Source: Daucus carota subsp. sativus
Lineage: Eukaryota; Streptophyta; Magnoliopsida; Apiales; Apiaceae
Assembly (NCBI RefSeq): GCF_001625215.2
Contig: NC_030384.2
Location: forward strand, 37,916,390-37,980,389
Length of the DNA stretch: 64,000 nucleotides
Reading direction: 5' to 3'
A model generated the notes under the pieces. That model had not been told where the DNA came from. It searched no databases and saw nothing but the letters and a program-made list of their open reading frames with translations. Positions 1 to 10,974 of this stretch are shown piece by piece (within the stretch, counting starts at the first letter, position 1; every line of letters starts with the position of its first letter). The position numbers and the translations under genes are program-made.

Positions 1-3000
1 CAGGCGGGTGCCGGCAAGCTCTGGGATGAGGTATGTAGTAGCAATCTTCCTCAAACCAGCATGGAGAAAAATTGTATACAAGCGTCAGATATATAACATG
101 GACACAGGAATACAACTGCACAACTTTTTATGTGTGTATCACGTATTGTGTGCCAGCCTATCATATGATAATATGAATTATATATGCCATAATTTATCCA
201 TTCTGACACTCATCAGCAGTTCCTTTGTTCTTTTTTATCACAGGTGTTTAACAAGCAGTACTAGCACTGATAATCAGTTCAGTTAAAAGAATGCTCATAT
301 TACCCCACTCGGACCTTAGTGCAAAAACTTCACTTGAGAAATGACTAACATAAAATCTGATAGAAAGTTTGGGTGTTACGAAGATTCATGTTGATATTAA
401 TGCATCTGTAGTTGCTGTACAGATATAGCTTATTAGCTTCTGGTTACTAAATCATGTAAATTTAGGTTATCATAAAATTGAAGCATTTATTATATTATAA
501 TGGTAGCAAACATTTGGATTATTTTCTTCTCATCGCGGACATTGGGATCATTTTCTTATCATCAAGGGAAGTCTTTACTCTTATTAGAGGAGATGCAATC
601 ATCTTATCCCAATCAGATATGATGCAGTACATTTGATACCAATTTAGTGTCTTAACCAAGAATCCCGTGTACCTACCCCATCTAGGCAGTGTGTCATTGT
701 TTTCTCAGACTAAATTATATACCATAATATATAGACTTACTGCTATTGAAAACCATCCAATAATTACAAAACAATTTTACAAAAGACTAAAAAAACAAAA
801 CCACAGAGGCCAAAAACTCACCTGCCAGACATGAGTATCAACAGGAATAGCATGATGCTGATCTAGAGAGAAGAGAGCAACACATGCAGCTACTTTAGGA
901 CCCACACCGGGTAGGGTAGATAGAGCATCAATAGCCATTTGAAGATCCAAGTCACGGAGAGAAGCAAGCCACTCAACTCCTCCTCCAGGCTTTGCTCGCA
1001 AAGCATCTACTGTGCGAGTTATGTATTTGGCCCTGGACAATTTGCTAAAAGATATTATGATGATACTCTCATACTCTGCAAATAGCAACTTATGCTCTAT
1101 AATTGATATGCAAGAGAAACTAATACTTGTAATTTTGGAAACAGAGTAGATTTTAGAGAAAGCAAATGCTGATGGCTGATTTGGCATATGATTTGATAGC
1201 TACTTCATGGTTGAGAATGACACTTGCATATCTGATGGGATAGCCCAGGAGTTAAATCTATTAGTCTCGAAGAACGCAATTTAATGCAGAAAAGTAATGA
1301 TAGATAACATTTTTTTGGTCAGTATCATGATGTATAATAATCAGTTGACTCACTATCACTAATCACCCAGCACTCAACAGCTTAGTTTACCATAGCAGCC
1401 CTCATACATTCTCTTTTCAATCCCAGACCAACATATCATCTTAAAATATAAGAGGATCAAACTACATTAAAAGTCTAATCCTCATATCATTTTGTTTCTT
1501 TCTTGACTAATAGACAATTATAAATCCAAATACTCCTGAACAGTATATGTATGTTAGTTATATATACGAGTCCTATCTTAAAAGTTGAAACTCATGAGTA
1601 GAGGAAACAATAGATACACACTGATTTATGTTCATATGTACATGAATAATGATCTTTCTTGCAAAATTTAAATCAACTACAATGTTGTGACCTATTCCAA
1701 CCGTTAAATTCTATACTTGAGTAGTCATAATTCTAATAATGTGATAAAGTAGATCAGGTATATCATTGAAAGTAATAATAGAGCAACTTAGGGACTTGAT
1801 ATAAGGTATCATCAAGATACTTAAAGTGAGGCAAAATGACAGCAGCTAACCAGAGCTTAGCAGAGCATGTACTCATGCATTTAGCTCAAGTGTGAGTCGC
1901 ACCTAGGCACTCACTTGAGTCTAACAAGGCTTATATACAAACTTATAATTTCAACGTTCATTAAGTCCTGGAAGTAACAATGAGTTTTGTGCTGACAAAT
2001 CCCTATTATTCACTCTCATATCAATAGTATCACTTTAAGTTCCTAAGAGAATGTTTTTATCTTACTACGTATTTCAAAACAAGTAGAGCAAAAGAACACC
2101 TCTTATGTTACCTAATGTTGTAAAAACAATCATTTCCTGATTATAATTCCACACTGCCATTATACAGTAATTTCAAAATTTTGGCTCACGTAGAAAAATT
2201 ACTAACAAATCATATAAACCAATATGAACAAAATGAACTCTCTACCACATTCTGGTATCATCAAAACAACACTGGTATCATCAAAACAACAGTAAAGAAA
2301 CAAGCGAAACGAGTGCACAAAAACAAACCTGTATCCAAAACCAGCCACTCGAAGCTCTTCTTCAGAAACGATCGATAACCTATCCAAAGTAGGAAACTCA
2401 TAAAACCTAAATCCCTCAACAGTCCCCAAATAAACCCCTAACCCCGAAATGAAATCAACCATTTGAGTAATCCTCTTAATATTATTATTCGAAGAACAAA
2501 TAAACTGCAGAAGACACTCCAGTGGGTCCTGTCTAAGCACTCTAGCACCTCCCAAATAAGGTGCTAACTGAGCAAACCTCGAATCCGAACCCGAAAACTC
2601 CTCCCACAAATCACTCAAACAAATACCCACATTCAAGAAATCCAACAACGCCAACTTAGCATCAAAGACCCCATCTTTTGAGTGATGAAAGCAAGCAGCA
2701 ATATCACCATTGTCAAGGTGCTTGAGGGACACCAAGTGGGACCCCACAGCCCCTGTGAACTCAAGTGGGCCAGTCTGCTTCCACCTGAATGTTTGGCCAG
2801 TGGGGAAAGTGAGGGGCAAGAAAAGCTCGGATTTTGAGATGTTGAGTGGGACCCATTTGGGGGAAATTGAAGATGGGGGTGTTGTTAAAAGGGCTCTTTT
2901 AGGGTTCTTGGATGAATTTTGTGAGAAGGGTTGTTTGGTTTTTAGGGTTTGTGGAGATGAAGGGGGTGGTGTTGAAGGTGAGGATGAAATGGGTGTTGAT

Positions 3001-3011
3001 CTCTTCTTCAT
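1..3011 (-). CDS. OGG1: 8-oxoguanine DNA glycosylase/AP lyase, 3' end outside window
   Basis: This gene encodes the base-excision-repair enzyme that removes 8-oxoguanine from DNA, acting mainly in the nucleus. Three exons are visible: 3011-2329, 1032-822 and 45-1, the last running off the window. Together they give 313 residues in open frame. The N-terminal OGG domain (WVPLNISKSELFLPLTFPTGQ, residues about 62-80, first part) is followed by the helix-hairpin-helix GPD segment LPGVGPKVAACVAL. Lys274 in GPKVA and Asp293 in PVDTH match the catalytic Lys and Asp of the family. Exon 3 continues IATTYLIPELAGTRL as in plant OGG1. I chose the start at MKKRST because plant OGG1 proteins begin with a similar short basic tract. 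An in-frame ATG-like start further upstream at about 3098 is possible but would add an unusual extension. Introns are 46-821 and 1033-2328. The identity is very secure. Confidence 0.93.
2251..2290. repeat. 20-bp direct duplication in OGG1 intron 1
   Basis: Two adjacent near-identical 20-bp copies of the unit ctggtatcatcaaaacaac lie about 40 bp inside the intron from the exon 1 donor. They look like a simple tandem duplication with no coding role. Confidence 0.7.
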
Positions 3012-3577
3012 AATTGGGTGAAATCTTGTGAGTGATTGCAGTAAACAACCTCTCAAATTTGAAATTAGCATGAATCCGAGCCAAGTGCTCTGCTGCATAC
3101 ATATCCTAAATTTCTAATAATTTCTGTAAAAGTTGTAATCTTTTTCTTTATTTAATAGTAAATTTAATAGTAAATAATGATATAATAACATGATTGCATT
3201 GCCACTTCATTTATCTTTTTGAAAATTTTCAGATTTAAATTCATTGATTTTATCTAGTTCATAATTTAACCGATAAAATAGAATAAAATAAATCATACTC
3301 CTTCCGCCCTCTAGATTGTTTATATTGGGGCACACACATTTTACTACTTTCATAAAATATAATTTGATATATCATTTAAAAAAATTCTTTAAATAAATAT
3401 TTAATGTTTAATTTTTTATAACTTTTTTATTATAGATTATAAAATTATGTTATATATGCGTGTGTCGAGTAATGAAAAAAGCTGCAAAGAAACAATGATC
3501 AACGGGTAGTTGATGACAATGCTGAAAAAATATGTTAAGTCCATAGAAATTGATACAATAGTATTCCACCAATCTTC

Positions 3578-4430
3578 TATATTCAGTCCCTTTTTTAGTT
3601 TTGTATTATATTCTGTTTTTTTTTTCGGTCCAGCTTTGAGTCTTAAAATCTTGAGCTAAATTTTATTATACACATAAGTTTTATATTTAATATTTTTTGA
3701 TAATCTTTTTACATAAACAAATATATTTATATATTTGATATCTTTCTTTTTCTTTCCATTGTCCAATATTTTTATTATGTTTATTATTTTAAAATGTAAT
3801 ATTTTTCTTCCTTCTATTAAATAATTTATTTACTATACTTTTATACCGACTTTGTTTCTTTTAGATTCCAAAAGTTTTAAGTATCTATTTTTTCATTCAT
3901 ACTTTGATTTTAATGAATTTTACATGTATACAAAAGTACTAGTTGAATATAATATAATTACAAAAATACTATTTGAATATAATGTAGTTGAATATAATAT
4001 AGATATGTTTTATTTAACATATATTTGTTGTTGATATTAATAACAGATATGCTGTTTTTCATTGAAAGATAATAACAGATATGTTGTTAAAACTAAAATA
4101 TGAATGATAAAATAGAAATTTTAAAATTTTGAAATAAAAGATAAATAAATTCATTTAGAAAAATACAGTAAATAAATTATCTAATAGAAAGAAAAAAATG
4201 TCAAATTTTAAAAAGATATATATATATATATATATATATAAATATATTGGATAATAGAAAAAAAAGATATCAAAATATAAATATATTTGTTTATATAATA
4301 AAATTATTAAAAAGTGTTAAATACATAATTTATGAGTATAATAATATGTAGCGGAAGACTAAAGACTCAAAGTTAGAAAGAGAAAAACCAGAGTACTATA
4401 TAATACAAAATTAAAAAGGGACCGAATACG
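3578..4430. mobile_element. AT-rich foldback element (degenerate MITE)
   Basis: The segment between OGG1 and the NRAMP gene is a long imperfect inverted repeat. The left arm starts with cagtcccttttttagttttg near 3584. The right arm ends with caaaattaaaaagggaccg near 4424, which is its reverse complement apart from scattered changes. Similarity continues inward for roughly 250-300 bp per arm, through the shared block ataaacaaatatatttatat and the tract around tattatccaat. The centre holds short tandem repeats (ttgaatataat units near 3940-3995 and aataacagatatg near 4040-4085) and a TA microsatellite at 4215-4240. No clean target-site duplication is seen and no transposase is encoded. The family cannot be fixed from its ends; it is an old non-autonomous DNA element. 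Confidence 0.6.
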
Positions 4431-4763
4431 TGGAATCCACATCATTGTGTGCATATTTCGGGCATCTTTATGTATCTCTTTGTGCATATTATGTGCATCT
4501 TTATGTATCAGTTTATGTGGAGTCTGAAAATTATGTGAACACCTTCATGTTGAACTAGCACTGTCATTATATTATCACAGTCGGATCACAAAAGATCAAA
4601 ATGAAGCATGACAATAATCTTACATTTATAAGATTCATTTCCGGTACAAGATTCAAACAGGATACAGTAGGCGGATAAAACTATATTAAACACACATTAA
4701 AACAAAAACCTGTCACCAAGAAAGATAAGATGAAGAACAAAACTCTAGCATCAACTTTGAGTT

Positions 4764-7700
4764 CTATCTGGGCAATGTGATGTCAGCAAGATCCTCTCTG
4801 TATGGAATAGCATAGTCCAATTCGAATACATCATTCGATTCAGCAGTCTTTGTAGTGTCGATGAACGTGCTAGTGGTATCCTTTCGGAACATGAGGTAGA
4901 TCACAGAAATTATGTAGACGGCAATGAAGGGAAAAACTATGATTCCTATTAATACATTTGCAACTTTTGGCAAGTTATTGTCAGTTATCCAACCAACAAA
5001 GGCTGTGATCAAGTAGTATATGTTGATGCCAATGATTCCGAGTCCTAGTGTCCATGAAAAAACAATTATCTGCATGCAAGAACAGTTGAGTGAAGATTAG
5101 AGCTAAGATTATGTCTACATTATCAGGGTTGTACCACCAAACTTGAACGGTAGACTATATCTAAACAACAAGTTCTTGCGCATTGCGGAAATGTGCATTG
5201 TGGTCCTAAGCAAAGATTTTATGGTGTAGAACCGGCCAATTTAGCCATAAGAACTTACATATATTGAGTTTATGTGAGGCCCCATCTTTAACTTGCTGCT
5301 ACTGAACTTAAGCAGAGGAATCAGAGCGAAGGGGAGCTCAAACGACAATATCATCTGCAAATCATAGACTTATAAGATTTAAGCAATGCGTAAAATGCAT
5401 GACATACTTTAGACTAAAGTGACACATATTTTGAATGTGCTTGTGCGTTCATTATGGTATTGTGTTTCATATTAGTGAATAGTTGTGTTATTTTATAGTC
5501 CATTTTAGAACACAAACCGATGCAATGATGATTAGGCGACCAGCTCCTGATGCTCCCCCAATGATTGAAACAATGAGACTCGGGGTGATAGCAATCAACC
5601 TAGTCACCAGGTTTCTAATCCATGTCTTCATCTTCAAGTCAATGAACCCCTAATTAAAAAATAAAAATGAAGTTATCATGAGTTGTGACTGAAATCCAAG
5701 TAAAAACTTTTATATCAAGACTACCATAATGATATTAAAATTCCAAACCTGCATAATGTATTGTCCAGCATAAGTTCCTGTGATGGTTGAACTCTGACCC
5801 GAAGCCAGTAAAGCAATTGCGTACACAGTAGAACTTGATTTTCCCAACACATTCTGTTCGGTAAGCATAGTATGTTGAATTAGTTAGACTTAAATCTTAA
5901 CTTAAATGTTAAAACTATCAACACAGACAAAAAAATGATATGGACCTTGAGCAGGAAAGAGGCAGAATTAAGAGTTATATCACCGCATCTGTCCAGGTTA
6001 TCCTGTGACATATTTGGTGAATTGCAAACAGAACCAGTTACAGAAATGACTGCAACATTGATTAGAAATGCTACGAACAAAGCAAATCCGCTCTCTATTA
6101 AAAAGTATCTGCAGGCGTCCTGCAATGATAATAAATAAAGGGTTGGTCAAGTGAGATACACCTGAAAATTCAACTCAACTTTGCATGTATTAAAGTAATG
6201 TTGGTGCTTAGTGCTTACATTAATTCCACGGACAGAGTTTGGTATCTTTCTGGAGAGCACAAGAGCTGAATGCAGAAACAAGTTGTGCCTGTTGACAAAG
6301 TATATTAAGATGAGCACAAATGTAAATGTAAATGTAAATTTGTTTGTAGAATCATATACAGTATTATGTATGAAGATAATGAAGAATTTTCTTACGGCAT
6401 GACAAGAGCACCCAGTAGAGCAATGGCATCACTGGTTGCACCTTGGCCAGAAAGCTTAGGAATAAACATTCCCTTAATCACATCTTGTGCAGGAGGCTTC
6501 ACATAACTCAGTTCTCCAAAAAAACAGGCAGCCATGACGAATACTAATATGGATATCAACAACTCCAGCTTCCTCACCTGCATGATACACATAAATAGAA
6601 TCCAATCGGATGAATCATACATGTGCTCTTCTTGTTTCTTCCAACATAAAACTATTTATACGAAGAACTAATAGATTGCGTATTTGCATTATTTTGATCA
6701 GCATTGGTATAACTTTAGTCAATAAAATTACCCCGTATCTTTGAAGACCAAGAAGTAGAAGTGTACTGCAACCAGTACAGAGGACTCCGACCCAAACTGG
6801 TATGTTAAACAATATGTTCAGGGCAAATGCTGTCCCAATCACTGCAATTAACAAAGAGAATACATTAGTTTTGCTGTTATGAACATCTAGCTTAAAGAAA
6901 CTTAAATATGATGTGTGTGTAAATCAAATAAAACTGTTAGAATTGTAAGACAATGCTAAAAGCCATGCCTTCAGGAATATCTGCAGCAATGACAGCAAGT
7001 TCTGCTAATAACCAGAGGCAATATTTCACAAAAAATGGGTACTCTGCCTTGCACAACTCTGCTAGATGTTTTCCTGTAAAATGTAGAATTTTTTTTTATT
7101 AGCTTAGTCCAACACTATGCACTTTGGTATGTTCTGTAATGATTAAACCGTGCAGATTTTAAGGTCTTGTCCAAATATGAATGTGTATTACCAGTGGCGA
7201 CTCCAAGATTAGCGGCAAGGGACTGTATAATGAGTGCGAAAATCAGACCAATGAGAATGACCCACAGCAGCTGAAAGCATGGAGATCGTTAGTACTAATC
7301 TGTATGGTTCATTGGTTCATAATACTAGTCAGAGTCCATGCATATCGTGCTCGATTCAACGTGTAAGTGTCTGGAAATGGTCTCGTCTTGAAATAAGAGT
7401 AAGGTTACATATATGAAGGCCTTGAACTGAACTTTATTATTACTATTTAGTAAATATTATCTATCTTGTAATTATAATAAAAATGTTGTTTCAGGAGTGT
7501 ATAATCATTGTGCCTTCAAATAATTCTTCGGAAAAATGATAAAATATCCATCAAAGGACTGCTGATCTTGTGTAGGTTCATAATCACACAGAACTGCTGG
7601 TGTGCATACCTCATATCCATGATCTGCTCCTGCTTGCATATCCGTTTCCACTGAAAATCATACACAATACACAAAGTTAGTGTTATTTTGATCATACACA

Positions 7701-8027
7701 TAATGTTTCAGAATCAAACAAAAGATACTAACAATTTCCAGGGTCCAGATAAGCCAAAGAAACAAGAAAACCCGGTCCAACATATGCAAAAAAGTTCATC
7801 CATCCCGGCTTCTTCTGTTGATCAAAGGATACATTGTATTAGTGACCATTTGACTGCTAACTTAATTATAATGCACACAACATGATAGCATAAATAGTAA
7901 AAATGAGGAATGGTAAAAAATGGTGACAGACCTGGCTCTTTTGAGCTTCAGGGTCCATGTTGTCGACGTCGAGGGCCGCTATGCGGTTGCTCCCTCCCAC
8001 CTGATGTTGCTGCTGCAAGCTTCCCAT
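4764..8027 (-). CDS. NRAMP divalent metal transporter (NRAMP1/6 clade)
   Basis: This is a proton-coupled transporter of Mn2+, Fe2+ and related divalent metals, a multi-pass membrane protein. Thirteen exons (8027-7932, 7814-7733, 7650-7610, 7270-7192, 7073-6969, 6841-6732, 6577-6396, 6288-6219, 6119-5946, 5853-5749, 5649-5518, 5354-5259, 5069-4764) splice in phase to 525 residues. The metal-binding DPGN of TM1 is at residues 56-59, and the TM6 motif ALVMPH is at about 228-233 with its methionine kept, as expected for a transition-metal carrier and unlike the aluminium transporter NRAT1. The consensus transport motif [19 protein letters not shown] is at 332-350. The ending ([12 protein letters not shown]) resembles Arabidopsis NRAMP1/NRAMP6 rather than the NRAMP2-5 branch. 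Intron 5 appears to use a GC donor (6968-6967) while all the others are GT-AG. The preferred membrane and metal cannot be told from sequence. Confidence 0.92.
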
Positions 8028-8111
8028 GGCCTAATTGTATGTGTTAAAGTGTTACAATGTTTATGGAAGGCTGATGAAACTGGCTTATGAAGAGGCTTAG
8101 AGTATGTAGTA

Positions 8112-8119
8112 TATTTATA
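8112..8119 (-). promoter_or_regulatory. TATA box of the NRAMP gene
   Basis: The minus strand reads ctataaatat about 85-90 bp before the NRAMP start codon. Transcription starting about 30 bp downstream would give a leader of roughly 55 nt, with no ATG before MGSLQQQ. Confidence 0.55.
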
Positions 8120-8124
8120 GTGCA

Positions 8125-9640
8125 GAAGTGAGGGTGTTTGAACATAGATTTGTCTAGGCATGAACAATGATTTTTATTTTTGTAGTCTATCCATTTTCTT
8201 GCATTCAGACTCTGTCAGGCTTCAGCTTAAGAGAAAACACTATTCCCTTAATTAATTAATACTCCTTTTTTCACATATGTCAGTGTATATATGAAACCGT
8301 CCTCATATTTGCTTTTTTTATTTATTCAACTTTTAAGTTTGTAATTTGTTCAAATCAATCCCTGCTACTGCTGTTACTCACAAAAACTCCCGCATAAAGT
8401 CATAGAAAATGTGCATTCATCATTACTTTGAATATGAATAAAATCATAGAAAATGATTATTTTGTTCCGGTTAAAACACCTCATCTGCATCTTTCAGATA
8501 ATATTTAATTATAATTTACACCTGAATATTCCGTCAAATGATATTTGTTAGTACACTGTGTTATGATTTTCTGTACACATCCACAAATATATATGAAATT
8601 TGTAAAATTATTACATTATTAAATGATTAACCGATTCTTTAATATTTCTTATCAAATTCGAGTTCAATATATATTATTCAGCCTAACTAATTCATATTTC
8701 TTACCAAATTCGGCTCTTCCATTTATTGCCTAAACCGATTAAGTCATATTTATTCCCGAATTTGAGTCTGAAATTCTGTATTCGGATCTTGCCAATTGAG
8801 TTGCATCTAAATTCTACAGGCTCAGGGTCTAAACTGCACATAGTGAAGACTTTGAGGTTTCATTTATAAGAAGAAAAGTCCAAGGACATTTGGTGTCCAG
8901 AGGGGGATTACTGTAGCTTCGTATAGTATACAATCCATATTTTATATCCACATATAAATTAAATCAAACTTTATATAAAAATCGATCATCAGATCTTCTC
9001 TTTGATAAGAACAAGTGAATATAATTTGTGAAGTAATATTTATATGATGATGACGCAAATGTTAACTCCCTCAGTCAACACCTCCCCTTTCTCTAATTAT
9101 ATTTTAAATAAAATAATTAATCTTAATTCACTTCTTGACTTGTTCTTTCAATACAAAGGTGATATATAAGAAAAGGTGGACAAGAAAATAACGTGAGATG
9201 ATCATTTTTTTTGTATTCTTTATATTTTTAAGATATTACCTTGCCTAATTTCCTTTTTGCTGGTCATTTCACAATTCCAATTATATATATCTGTTCCCTT
9301 GGAATGCACTCCAATTTTGTTAATATTAGGCAATTTTAACTTATCTGTGTAAAAATATAATTACCGAGCCACTAATTAAGTAATTATAGAAACCTATAGA
9401 TTATAGCACCTTTCCAGACATTTTGGATTATAGTTTTGGAAGCTTTTGAATATAAAAATGATAAATTTTCAGTTGTTAGAAATGAAAGCAACGGGGGTAT
9501 AGTCTGAGGAGCTAACGTATGAGATAGCATGAGGCATGCACTTGTTATTCGTTTTCTTGTATATATTTGTAAATGTGCACAAATATGAATCATGCTGTTT
9601 TTTAGAGTCAGTTTATATTATTGGGGTGGTTAACGGAATC
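8125..9640. other. Intergenic region upstream of the NRAMP gene
   Basis: About 1.5 kb of AT-rich sequence that presumably contains the NRAMP promoter. No conserved open frame, RNA gene or repeat with readable ends was found. Confidence 0.5.
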
Positions 9641-9645
9641 ATGAT

Positions 9646-9860
9646 CATCTTTTTTGAAGCAAAAGGATTTTATTACGTGGATAAATCAGCCAAGATACAA
9701 TTCTGAACTTCAGTAGGAATATCACTCATACAGAATACTCAGTCGGGACAATGAGCAGCCATATTAGCAGACCGTTTTACAAAAAACAAATTAACATGTT
9801 CTAAATTTGCTAGAAGATCCCGACACTCCTGAATAATCCCCCCGTCGGTATTATCTTAAT
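9646..9860 (-). pseudogene. Decayed LINE-type RNase H fragment
   Basis: The minus strand of this stretch translates to ECRDLLANLEHVNLFFVKRS followed by ANMAAH, then after an in-frame TGA to SDIPTEVQNCILADLST and two stops. This matches the C-terminal end of the RNase H domain found in plant non-LTR (LINE) polyproteins and related RNase H-like genes. It is followed by a polyadenylation-like aataaaatcc and a short A run (about 9655). Only the 3' end remains, with one internal stop and a probable small deletion. Its upstream side ends where the PIF-like element begins. It is a dead, 5'-truncated retroelement copy. Confidence 0.6.
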
Positions 9861-9862
9861 TA

Positions 9863-10971
9863 GAGCATCTCCAACGCTAAAGATGAAACTATTAGCTAAA
9901 AACATCATCAGCTAAAAAAAATTTGAGCCTGTAAAGAATTTTGCTCCAATGGATATTAGCTAAAACCATTAGCTATATTCAAAATATTATTTTAAATGTT
10001 AATTATAAATATACAATAAAATAATTTACTTAGTTTTTATTCTATATTATTGAAAAAATAATAATATCTTTAATAGATAATGATCAATTATAATATTTAA
10101 CATTTTTATATTATTATATTATAATTTTAAAAAATTTGATTGAAAATAAAGTAACATTTTCACATAACAATATTATTTGTAAAAAAAATAAATAATACAT
10201 CTATACTTGCAATAATAATAATAATACCTTAAATATTTCAATTTAAATATTATAAAAATGATTTAGGTAGAATGTTATATGCTTTAAATAAAAATAAAAT
10301 AAAATTTAGAAGGGTAAGAATAAAAGTTAGTGCTAAAGATTTTAAGCTAATTATCTTTTGATAAAACGGGTTTGAAAGAATTAAAATAAGAAGTTAATTA
10401 ATTTTTTATTTAATATAGATGAAAATAAAAAATATAACTAATAAAAACATATATACTGATACTATTATAATAATAAAAACTTAAAAAAACTAATTAACAA
10501 AAATTACTTGTATCATGTAAAACATTTACTAATTTTCTTTGTTAAAAATTCATAATTAACGTTAAATAACTATATAAGTTATTATATTAGTTTTATTATA
10601 TTATTTTTATTATATTATTTATTTGTTAAAAATTTTTTTACACTTAACAATACATTAGATTAAATTATAAAATTAAAAAGTTATACAAATATATATAATA
10701 GAATTATAATATTATAATACATATATAATATAATATAGACATATAGGTTGGAGCAAGTTTAAATTTTTTTTGAGTTAAATTTTAAAAGAAAATGACGTGG
10801 ATATGATATAGCTGACAGACTTGGTTCAGCAAATGTAGCGTGCTTAATTCTCGGCATCTAAAAATATTGCTAACAGGCGTCTGCGTTGGAGTGATGTTTT
10901 TTTTACATATTAGGTTTATGGGCTGACACATAGATTTTAAAGCTAACAGGCGAGGTGCGTTGGAGATGCTC
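9863..10971. mobile_element. PIF/Harbinger-like non-autonomous element, TTA duplication
   Basis: The element begins GAGCATCTCCAACGC and ends with its perfect 15-bp reverse complement GCGTTGGAGATGCTC. It is flanked on both sides by TTA (9860-9862 and 10972-10974), the target duplication typical of PIF/Harbinger and Tourist-like elements. Subterminal copies of the end motif occur inside (ctccaatgg near 9950; gcgttggagtg near 10882), along with repeated ttagcta/gctaacagg words. The interior is very AT-rich and has no coding capacity over its 1,109 bp. It is a non-autonomous element mobilised in trans. Family assignment rests on ends and duplication only. Confidence 0.75.
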
Positions 10972-10974
10972 TTA

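Noticed and set aside
2710..3021. Plus-strand frame of 103 codons opposite OGG1 exon 1
   Set aside because: It is the complement of a strongly conserved coding exon and its product has no family resemblance.
3296..3330. actccttccgccctctagat, similar to a Stowaway end
   Set aside because: The opposite end could not be found, so at most it is a truncated remnant.
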